5,727 nt of DNA from Bacteroidota bacterium. GTDB lineage: Bacteria > Bacteroidota > Bacteroidia > Bacteroidales > Prolixibacteraceae. The translations under genes and the position numbers were made by a program. Positions 1 to 5,727 of the stretch are shown here, in pieces; positions within the stretch are counted from its first letter, which is position 1; every line of letters starts with the position of its first letter. The notes below the pieces were generated by a model. The model saw only the letters and a list, made by a program, of their open reading frames with translations, had not been told where the DNA came from and made no database searches. The stretch is from positions 1 to 5,727 of the forward strand of contig JAUYTA010000413.1 in NCBI GenBank assembly GCA_030695265.1, written 5' to 3'.

Positions 1-254
1 GTTGGGATAATTTCACAAATGCTGAAGGGAAAAAAGACAGGCGCGTTGTGATCGACCCGAGCGCAGGCGATATGTGGGGCCGTTTTTACGATCTGGAAAC
101 CGGTCTTCCGTATGTTTCCGACCGCGATGGAATCAAAAAAAGTACCCTCGAAGAAATTGGCTACGAACGCCGGAACGGGTATAGCTGGTACACCGATTCA
201 CCTGAAAAAATCATAAAAAAGTACCCTGATTGGAAAGCCAGATGGGTAAAATAG
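1..254 (+). CDS. pelA: Pectate lyase, polysaccharide lyase family 10 (C-terminal fragment)
   Basis: This is the 3' end of a gene that starts before the window; the reading frame is open from base 3 to the TAG at 252-254 and gives about 83 residues. The segment matches the C-terminal part of the PelA/Pel-15E pectate lyases (PL10) as I remember them: WDNFTNAEGKKDRRVV, then a GRFYDLETGLPYVSDRDG block equivalent to the family's W-A-R-F-Y-E-I...P-I-F-x-x-R-D-G motif, then EIGYERRNGYSWY and a lysine-rich end. PL10 enzymes cleave polygalacturonate by calcium-dependent beta-elimination, usually in the periplasm or outside the cell. The catalytic centre lies upstream and cannot be checked. A GTG at 48 is inside the conserved region and is not the start. 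The phosphoesterase gene follows after 83 bases on the same strand, with its own probable promoter. The family assignment is quite sure; the activity is inferred from family. Confidence 0.85.
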   Translation, partial: WDNFTNAEGKKDRRVVIDPSAGDMWGRFYDLETGLPYVSDRDGIKKSTLEEIGYERRNGYSWYTDSPEKIIKKYPDWKARWVK

Positions 255-302
255 TTAATCAAAGTTTAATCAACAAAGAATACTGTTGGGCTGTTTCACT
301 CG

Positions 303-310
303 TATCTTTG
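303..310 (+). promoter_or_regulatory. Probable Bacteroidota -7 promoter box (TATCTTTG)
   Basis: TATCTTTG fits the Bacteroidota primary sigma -7 consensus TAnnTTTG exactly. It lies 27 bases before the phosphoesterase ATG at 338, which would give a short A/T-rich leader with no Shine-Dalgarno sequence, as is usual in this phylum. A good -33 TTTG is not found at the usual distance; the nearest TTG (286-288) is too close. If real, it means the phosphoesterase is transcribed separately from the pectate lyase. Confidence 0.5.
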
Positions 311-337
311 AAACCGTTAAACATTTAAATAAACAAA

Positions 338-1415
338 ATGCAAGTAAAAAAAATTAGCTTGATTGGCGTAATGCTATTATTCTTCCTATCAGGAACATTC
401 GCCCAAAACAAAGTTGGCGATCCTCAACCCTACAACGAAAATGAAGTGGATTATTTTTACCGTGGAGTGGTGAAAGAAGTTGAAAACATCCAAGGCATTG
501 AGTTTGGTCTCAGTCTTGGAGATTTAGTTGGCGACAATCTTGATTTACATGTACCCTACAAAAACGCCATCAAACACGCCGGGATACCCTGGTACAATGT
601 AATGGGCAACCATGATGAAAACTACGATGTTACAGCCGATTCGCTTAGCGACGAAACCTTCGAACGCAATTTCGGCCCAGCAAATTACGCATTCAATCAT
701 GGCAAAGTCCACTTTATTGTGCTCGACGATATTTTGTATCCCGATCCTCGCGACCAGAAAGGCTATTGGGGAGGTTTCAGGAAAGACCAGCTCGATTTTG
801 TGGAGAACAATCTAAAATTTGTGTCGAAAGATAAACTCATTGTACTGGCCTTTCATATCCCTATTTTTGAGAGGGAAGATGGCGATTCGTTTCGGGATGC
901 CGACCGCGAACGCTTGTTTCAAATCCTGAAAGATTTTCCGAATACCCTTTCAATGTCGGCACATACACATTACCAGGAGCAGGTATTTATGGGCAAAGAT
1001 GATGGATGGCTTCAAGCAAAACCGCATCATCATTTTAACGTAGGCGCTTCGTGTGGCGACTGGTACAGTGGCAAACCCGACGAAAATGGAGTCCCGTTAT
1101 CCACCATGCGTGACGGAACACCCAAAGGCTATGTTTTCCTGAAGTTTGACCAGAACAAATATACGTTCGATTACCAGGTGGCCGGAAAACCAGCCGATCA
1201 TTATTTCGAAATCTTTGCTCCAAAGGTGGTTGGCCATAACAGAAGGTCTTCAGCCGGAATCTATGCAAAATATCGAAGGTAAAGCGGTCGATATGTTTGG
1301 GCGCACTTTAACGCAAAAAAGCAGTTACCGTATCGCCGAACGATTGTTGTTGGGTATGCTGTGTATTTGGAGCAATAGTTTTACTCCAAAAATTTTGAAT
1401 AATCATAATTCATAA
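338..1415 (+). pseudogene. Calcineurin-like metallophosphoesterase, apparent N-domain deletion and C-terminal frameshifting deletion
   Basis: The main frame, 338-1282, encodes 314 residues. It has a signal peptide (1-22, cut after GTFA) and a complete set of metallophosphoesterase metal-ligand motifs: DPQ 28-30, GD 61-62, GNHD 90-93, H173 and AHTH 208-211. The sequence resembles the secreted Bacteroidota phosphoesterases built as MetallophosN, catalytic domain and MetallophosC, which from memory are about 480 residues or longer. Two parts are missing. MetallophosN and the first core strand are absent: the signal peptide joins NKVGDPQPYNENEVDYF directly. At the other end, after SSAGIYAK (about base 1270), the frame runs into YRR-stop, while the frame one base further on reads IEGKAVDMFGRTLTQKSSYRI (1272-1334), the last strands of MetallophosC. 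About 60-70 residues are therefore lost and the frame is changed. The long-frame stop is at 1413-1415. The substrate is unknown. A truncated but still folded enzyme is possible; inactivation seems more likely. Confidence 0.75.
1366..1396 (+). terminator. Hairpin, possible terminator of the phosphoesterase gene
   Basis: TTTGGAG (1366-1372) and CTCCAAA (1384-1390) form a perfect 7-base stem with an 11-base loop, followed by AATTTT. The T run is short, so this would be a weak intrinsic terminator. It falls inside the tail of the shifted phosphoesterase frame, just beyond the last recognisable family residues, which suggests that this stretch was originally untranslated. Confidence 0.4.
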
Positions 1416-1465
1416 CGATTTGTTTTGTAACTTCGGAGGGTCAAGAAAAGGACAATTTGAGGAAT

Positions 1466-1473
1466 TATTTTTG
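1466..1473 (+). promoter_or_regulatory. Probable -7 promoter box (TATTTTTG) for the lipoprotein/barrel operon
   Basis: TATTTTTG matches TAnnTTTG and ends 31 bases before the lipoprotein ATG at 1505, nearly the same placement as the box before the phosphoesterase gene. No TTTG is found about 20 bases further upstream. A second near match, TAACTTCG at 1428-1435, is an alternative. In this A/T-rich DNA such an octamer can occur by chance. Confidence 0.4.
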
Positions 1474-1504
1474 AGTTGAACCAAAGCCATGAACCCCGAT
1501 AACA

Positions 1505-3391
1505 ATGAAACAAATCATCTTTCAGTTAATTTTTATTGCATCCCTATTATCCATCTTTTACTCCTGCGAATTTGAACCTTCCAGTGAAAACTTCATTGAT
1601 TTAGCCAGGCCCGACACCACCCGGCAAATTTCGGTTGATCTTTCGCCTTTCGAAAGGCAGTATATATTTACAAAATTCGCCAACGTAACTTACGACCTGA
1701 ATACGTTCGGATTGAAAATATACAACGTAGAGTTTTTTGTTGGCGATCAATCCATTCACCAAGGAACTGAAGCCATAGGATTTTTCGGTTTTAATCCGGG
1801 ATTGTATGGCCGGGGTATGAAAGTTTTGACAATGCAAATTACAACCAGTTCCAGTACAGGTAGCCTGGCCGACCGATTAGGTATGGAAGCCCTGGTTTTC
1901 CAGCAAAACTGGAATATTATTCTGGACGGAGAGGCGCCCAATCCGGTTGAAATCAAAAAAATATACAACGACAAAGGCGTGTTGAAACTGGAATGGGAAG
2001 AATATACCCGCATTAATTTCGAACGATACATTGTTTACCGAAAATTCGGTAAAATTGGCGATCAGGCAGAAACACACCAGATTGCTGAATTTACTGATCG
2101 AAAACAAACAACTTTCTCCGACTTTTCCTACATTGGTGGCAATTCAACCTATTGGGTGGTTGTTGAGGGAAGCGAACAGTCATCAATCGGCACAAAAAAA
2201 GAAATCAACTATCCTGAACCCCGATTGGATACTCTTTGGATGAGAAGTGACAGTGCAAGTTTTATCTGGCGAAAAAATCAGTTTTACAATGCGGTAAAAA
2301 AGATGGAAATTTCGATTCCGGAATCCTATTCGAAACCCCCGGCAGTACTTTTTTCTAGTACAAATGTAAACGACACGACTGTAACCATCAACCATCTTAG
2401 GTTTGGAAACACATTAAAACTTACACTTTCTGCCTTTGCAAAAGCACAAGTTAATCTGTTCGATGATAAGCAAATTCAGAAATCGGAACTGATCTTAAAC
2501 ATCGGGGAAAAGTGCCCCAAATGGAACAAACTACTTGGTTCATTTACAGAAAATTCCCTGTATTTATGGAACGGTGAAAGGATTTCGAAAATAGACATGG
2601 ATACCCAAAAGGAATTATCGTCGGTCAACAACAAGTACTTTTATGACTGGTTTATATCGCCGTATGACGGGGCTCTGTACACACACAATCCGAACCTTAC
2701 CAGATACAATAAAAACAACCTGGCCGACCAACAAACTTATTCTTCATACGATTTTGGATTTCACACCTTCTGGACCACCACAAGCATCTCATCAGATAAC
2801 CGCATTGCAGGACCCGTTGGATTTTATGCTGGATATTACGACCTTACTGAAAACCGACTGATTTTTACTGAAAATGAAAATAACATTGATTGGTGCCAGT
2901 TTTCTCCTGATGGCAAGTACGCGTTTAAAGCCAACAATCAGGGTTATGCCGGAAAGGTTGTTCTACTGATTTACGAAGTAACTGATACCGGAATGCGTAA
3001 AATCGGACAAACACCCGAAGGCAATTATAGCAAAACCATCTGGATTCCCGGATATGAGCACACGATCATGTTACTGAATGGGTATGAAGATGAACATCCC
3101 TGGGGAACTGAAGAAAATACGGTAACACTCTTTAATGCTCAAACCCTTACTTCAGAATTAAGTTTTAAAGTTGAAGTTGGTCATTTAACGAATGTGGATT
3201 CCTACACCAGACAAGTTGCTGTATGGGACGAAAATCCCCGGTCGGACGAAAAACGAAAACTTTACGTGTACAATTTTGAAACTGGTAAACTGGTAACAGA
3301 AATTAATCTTACCCCAAGCATTGAACATCTGTCCATCTTCCGTTCAAAAGTTTTCAGTAGCAATGGTTATTACCTCGATTATAGCAATTAG
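1505..3391 (+). CDS. Large lipoprotein with Ig/FN3-like domains and a C-terminal beta-propeller-like region, function unknown
   Basis: The product has 628 residues. The N-terminus is a lipoprotein signal, MKQIIFQLIFIASLLSIFYS followed by Cys21, so the mature protein should be lipid-anchored in the outer membrane, possibly surface-exposed. By eye the mature part divides into a beta-rich Ig-like domain (about 25-142), a fibronectin type III-like domain (about 143-223, with LEWEEY, the strand FERYIVYRK and YWVVVEG), a second beta-sandwich-like stretch (about 228-335), and a region of repeated strand motifs from about 337 to the end. That last region looks like a WD40/YVTN-type propeller: LYLWNGERISKID, SPYDGALYTHN, FSPDGKYAFKANN near 466, and YVYNFETGKLVTEINL near the end. 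No catalytic motif is visible. It is followed after 4 bases by a beta-barrel gene, so the two are probably translationally coupled. A role in binding or envelope assembly is a guess; I do not recognise a named family. Confidence 0.8.
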   Translation: MKQIIFQLIFIASLLSIFYSCEFEPSSENFIDLARPDTTRQISVDLSPFERQYIFTKFANVTYDLNTFGLKIYNVEFFVGDQSIHQGTEAIGFFGFNPGLYGRGMKVLTMQITTSSSTGSLADRLGMEALVFQQNWNIILDGEAPNPVEIKKIYNDKGVLKLEWEEYTRINFERYIVYRKFGKIGDQAETHQIAEFTDRKQTTFSDFSYIGGNSTYWVVVEGSEQSSIGTKKEINYPEPRLDTLWMRSDSASFIWRKNQFYNAVKKMEISIPESYSKPPAVLFSSTNVNDTTVTINHLRFGNTLKLTLSAFAKAQVNLFDDKQIQKSELILNIGEKCPKWNKLLGSFTENSLYLWNGERISKIDMDTQKELSSVNNKYFYDWFISPYDGALYTHNPNLTRYNKNNLADQQTYSSYDFGFHTFWTTTSISSDNRIAGPVGFYAGYYDLTENRLIFTENENNIDWCQFSPDGKYAFKANNQGYAGKVVLLIYEVTDTGMRKIGQTPEGNYSKTIWIPGYEHTIMLLNGYEDEHPWGTEENTVTLFNAQTLTSELSFKVEVGHLTNVDSYTRQVAVWDENPRSDEKRKLYVYNFETGKLVTEINLTPSIEHLSIFRSKVFSSNGYYLDYSN

Positions 3392-3395
3392 AAAA

Positions 3396-4121
3396 ATGAA
3401 ACAGATCATTCTATACCTATTCCTTCTCCTTGGCATTTCTGGTTCGGCACAACAATTTTCCATTGGCGTTCGTGGGGGTTATGGAAATGGCTCAATGGAT
3501 TTACTCAAGGATTTCCAGCGATTGCGAACCAATCAGCTTGAGTTTCCTCTGAAAATCACTGAAAACTACCCGGCAACTCCGTTCTACAGAGCAGAAGCCG
3601 CTTTAAACAACATCAAATACATCGGTAAAATCGCCCTTTTCTACGGGTACTATTCAACGGGCGCAAGATCAACAGTTTCCGACTATTCTGGGCGTATCGA
3701 TTTAGATGCTGTTATCAATGGCCATCAAATCGGTTTAACAATTCAAAAAGATTTCTATCATAAAGGAAATTGGTCTTTTGGGACTTATGGCGATGCTTCA
3801 TGGCTTTTCTCGAACTTAAAGACCACCGACAACCTGCAAATTACCTTTCCGGCAGAGATCAGTGAAAAACAGGATTACAAACTGATATCAAATGGCTTTG
3901 CCTTGGAACCGGGCGCCTTTGCCGCTTATCAGTTTAAGCCAATTTTGTTTCAATTTAATCTTGGATTTATGTTTGACCACGGAGGAAAATTACATGTCGA
4001 AGGGAACAAAGACATGATGATTGGAGTAAATAACGAACCGGTGACCTCGCAATGGCAAGGGTTTCGGCTGGGATTACAGGTCTCATATCTATTTAATTCG
4101 GTAAAAATGGTAGAACTCTGA
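3396..4121 (+). CDS. Outer-membrane beta-barrel protein, function unknown
   Basis: The product has 241 residues. The start chosen is the ATG at 3396, because it begins a clean signal peptide (MKQIILYLFLLLGISGSA, cut before QQF) and lies 4 bases after the stop of the lipoprotein gene; the open frame extends upstream to 3321 only by overlapping that gene. The mature part is rich in alternating, aromatic and glycine-rich strands (FSIGVRGGYG, YIGKIALFYGYYS, GHQIGLTIQKDFY, WSFGTYGDASWLF, FQFNLGFMF, FRLGLQVSYLF), typical of a small outer-membrane barrel of 8 to 10 strands. The last strand ending in YLF is not at the C-terminus: eight residues (NSVKMVEL) follow, which is slightly unusual because barrels normally end in an aromatic residue. 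It shares the MKQII opening with its upstream partner. It probably forms a membrane-embedded partner of the lipoprotein, but this rests on gene order alone. Confidence 0.8.
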   Translation: MKQIILYLFLLLGISGSAQQFSIGVRGGYGNGSMDLLKDFQRLRTNQLEFPLKITENYPATPFYRAEAALNNIKYIGKIALFYGYYSTGARSTVSDYSGRIDLDAVINGHQIGLTIQKDFYHKGNWSFGTYGDASWLFSNLKTTDNLQITFPAEISEKQDYKLISNGFALEPGAFAAYQFKPILFQFNLGFMFDHGGKLHVEGNKDMMIGVNNEPVTSQWQGFRLGLQVSYLFNSVKMVEL

Positions 4122-4234
4122 TGAATAAATTATTGACGAGTCTTTTTTTTTTTGCGCGGAAGAACTTGACTTCTTTTCTCCTCCAACCCAGGGGAATCGG
4201 CATGGGCATCCGGAGCGTTTATTGAGCAACCCCG
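4122..4234. other. Convergent intergenic region with an 11-base T run
   Basis: This 113-base spacer separates the barrel gene from the oppositely oriented transporter gene. It holds an uninterrupted run of 11 T at 4143-4153, 21 bases after the barrel stop, which could serve as the U-tract of a terminator for the + strand operon, but I find only a 4-base stem (ACTC/GAGT) before it. A weak 5-base stem (AAGAA/TTCTT) lies just after it. The remaining part, 4185-4225, is more G+C-rich than its surroundings and shows no recognisable gene or repeat. Confidence 0.35.
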
Positions 4235-5727
4235 TTAAAATCCATTAAGTTGCATGGTAACCGTAGGTATCAGCAATAATGCTCCCAATAAAAATAGAAT
4301 TGCAATCAGCGGGAAAACCCATTTCAGCCATTTGTGATAAGGGATGCGGGCGACACCCAGCACCCCGATTAAAACTCCGGAAGTTGGCGTAATCATGTTG
4401 GTAAACCCGTCGCCAAACTGGAAAGCCATCACGGTTGCCTGCCGCGAAATGCCGATCAGGTCGCCAAACGGAGCCATCAATGGCATGGTAATCGCCGCTT
4501 TAGCCGATCCGCTCGGAATGATAATATTGATCAGAGTTTGAATGCCATACATGATTTCGACTGAAGCAATCTTGCCAAACTGACCAAGTGATTTCGACAA
4601 GCCATATAAAATACTGTCAATCACGCCGCCATCTTCGAGCACTACAATGATTCCCCCAGCCAAACCAACAATCAGAGCTGCCGAATAAATATCTTTCATT
4701 CCGTCAATAAACGATTGGGCAATTTCGTTGGCGCTTTGGTTAAATGCCATTCCTGAAGCAATTCCAGCAGCCAGAAAAAGCGTGGCAATTTCCATCACAT
4801 ACCAATCATAGCCCATCACGCCAACAATCAGGAATAGGATAGTATAACCAAGTATCAGCAGGATGAAAAAATGGATGGATTTTTTTAGGCTAAACCAACC
4901 AATCAAAGCAAATAGAGCAGCCGAAATCGGAATAATCGGCAAACTGACAGATGAATTGCCAATTTTCAGGATAGATTCGGGATATTTAACTGAAAATGCA
5001 ACCAGAACAGTGGTAATCAACCCATAAACGACCCAGGCCATTTTCGGAGTGTAATACGTTGTAGTTTCGGCATTTTGCAATATGTGTTCGCGCCAGTGTG
5101 CGTCTTCTTCGTAAACAGGCGAAAGTTTTGGGTTACGTCTGATTTTTGCCATGTACCACAACACGAACCCAATTCCGGTAATGTTAATTGCCATCCAGCA
5201 AAACAGGCGGTATTCAATGCCCGAGAATAGCGGGATGCCTGCCAATCCCTGCGCAATTCCAATGGTAAACGGGTTGAGAATAGCGCCTGCGAAACCAATG
5301 TGTGCAGCAATGTAAACCATGCAAACTCCGGTAATCGAATCGTAACCCATGGAAACTGCCAGCGGAACAAATATGATCGCAAAAGCAATTGTTTCTTCAC
5401 TCATTCCGAAAATAGCCCCGAATGCGCTGAACAGCAACATGATAAAAACCACGACTACATTGTCGATCCCCACATATCGCAAAAACCGGGTTTTGTCGAG
5501 TTTGCGAATTCTTTTCAGGAAGGAGAAAATAGCCACATCAATGGCTTTGGTTTGGTTCATTATCCAGAAAGCCCCGCCAATAACCAAAATGAAAACGATG
5601 ATTCCGGCCTGTTTTACGAATCCGTTAAAAAGTGCCGAAAATATCTGCCATGTTTGAGGTTCGGCAACAGTTTTTGAAGGATGTTCATCTGGCAAATCGC
5701 TCATTTTGTGATAAACCATCAGCGTTT
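4235..5727 (-). CDS. YfcC/DcuC-family inner-membrane transporter (5' end outside window)
   Basis: The reverse-strand frame ends at TAA (4237-4235) and is open to the window edge. From the ATG at 5719 it would give 494 residues with about 12 hydrophobic segments. Numbered from that Met, the family motifs I recognise are IIVFILVIGGAFWIM (40-54), SEETIAFAIIFVPLA (107-121), NPFTIGIAQGLAGIPLFSG (149-167), PSGSAKAAITMPLMAPFGD (402-420), FQFGDGFTN (434-442) and TPTSGVLIGVLG (445-456). These are signatures of the YfcC branch of the DcuC/C4-dicarboxylate carrier superfamily, inner-membrane carriers of small organic acids or amino acids; the substrate here cannot be told. Family members begin with one more membrane helix ending near an IPAG motif, followed by a periplasmic linker to the PQTWQIFSALF segment. 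That helix is absent after 5719, and the frame continues upstream with Thr-Leu, so the ATG at 5719 is probably internal and the real start lies outside. Confidence 0.85.
   Translation of the reverse strand, partial: TLMVYHKMSDLPDEHPSKTVAEPQTWQIFSALFNGFVKQAGIIVFILVIGGAFWIMNQTKAIDVAIFSFLKRIRKLDKTRFLRYVGIDNVVVVFIMLLFSAFGAIFGMSEETIAFAIIFVPLAVSMGYDSITGVCMVYIAAHIGFAGAILNPFTIGIAQGLAGIPLFSGIEYRLFCWMAINITGIGFVLWYMAKIRRNPKLSPVYEEDAHWREHILQNAETTTYYTPKMAWVVYGLITTVLVAFSVKYPESILKIGNSSVSLPIIPISAALFALIGWFSLKKSIHFFILLILGYTILFLIVGVMGYDWYVMEIATLFLAAGIASGMAFNQSANEIAQSFIDGMKDIYSAALIVGLAGGIIVVLEDGGVIDSILYGLSKSLGQFGKIASVEIMYGIQTLINIIIPSGSAKAAITMPLMAPFGDLIGISRQATVMAFQFGDGFTNMITPTSGVLIGVLGVARIPYHKWLKWVFPLIAILFLLGALLLIPTVTMQLNGF

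Noticed and set aside
48..254. A 68-residue small protein starting at GTG 48
   Set aside because: The frame is open to the left edge and the residues before 48 (WDNFTNAEGKKDRRV) belong to the same PL10 family segment.
1022..1036. Histidine cluster (KPHHHF) in the phosphoesterase, as a possible new metal site
   Set aside because: An HHH/HHY-type stretch before N-V-G-x-x-x-G-x-W is usual in this family of secreted phosphoesterases as I remember it.
1489..1577. ATG at 1489 as an alternative start upstream of the lipoprotein gene
   Set aside because: It is out of frame with the lipoprotein, gives only a short frame, and lacks any recognisable feature.
3321..3395. A longer N-terminus for the barrel protein, starting at 3321
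   Set aside because: It would overlap the lipoprotein gene by 71 bases and hide a perfect signal peptide that begins at 3396.
4143..4153. T run as a phase-variation tract
   Set aside because: It lies between two convergent genes, outside any coding frame or promoter, so length changes would not obviously switch a gene.
5017..5400. A 127-residue reverse frame within the transporter
   Set aside because: It overlaps the conserved NPFTIGIAQG region of the transporter in another frame and has no features of its own.
5300..5677. Overlapping forward frames of 125 and 102 residues opposite the transporter gene
   Set aside because: They lie antisense to conserved membrane segments, show no domain or signal features, and are best explained as complements of the real coding frame.

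Overview
The window looks like Bacteroidota chromosome, probably from an environmental, polysaccharide-degrading member of the Marinilabiliales/Bacteroidales type. The evidence is a lipoprotein with a FN3-like domain and a propeller paired with an outer-membrane barrel, the absence of Shine-Dalgarno sequences before starts, two TAnnTTTG-type -7 boxes, and protein families common in that phylum. The genus-level placement is inference only.

Layout, left to right. (1) 1-254, + strand: the C-terminal end of a family PL10 pectate lyase whose start lies outside the window. (2) 338-1415, + strand: a calcineurin-like phosphoesterase of the Bacteroidota MetallophosN/Metallophos/MetallophosC type that appears to be a decaying gene. 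The signal peptide runs straight into the first metal-binding motif, so the N-terminal domain is gone. Near base 1268 the C-terminal domain is interrupted: most of it is missing, and its last ~20 residues continue in another reading frame. A hairpin at 1366-1390 probably marks the original 3' end. (3) 1505-3391 and 3396-4121, + strand: a two-gene operon with a 4-base gap, encoding a large lipoprotein (Ig/FN3-like domains, then a propeller-like region) and a small outer-membrane beta-barrel protein, both of unknown function. (4) 4122-4234: a short convergent intergenic region with an 11-base T run. (5) 4235-5727, - strand: a YfcC/DcuC-type multi-pass transporter running off the right edge. Its family-typical first membrane helix should lie outside the window, so the ATG at 5719 is probably internal.

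Functionally, the pectate lyase places the left edge in or near a pectin-use region, but no SusC/SusD pair, regulator or other pectinase is visible here. The lipoprotein/barrel pair looks like a surface-exposed envelope module. The transporter probably moves a small organic acid or amino acid across the inner membrane. No RNA gene, CRISPR array, insertion sequence or clear new defence system was seen. The most notable observation is the double-deletion structure of the phosphoesterase gene.
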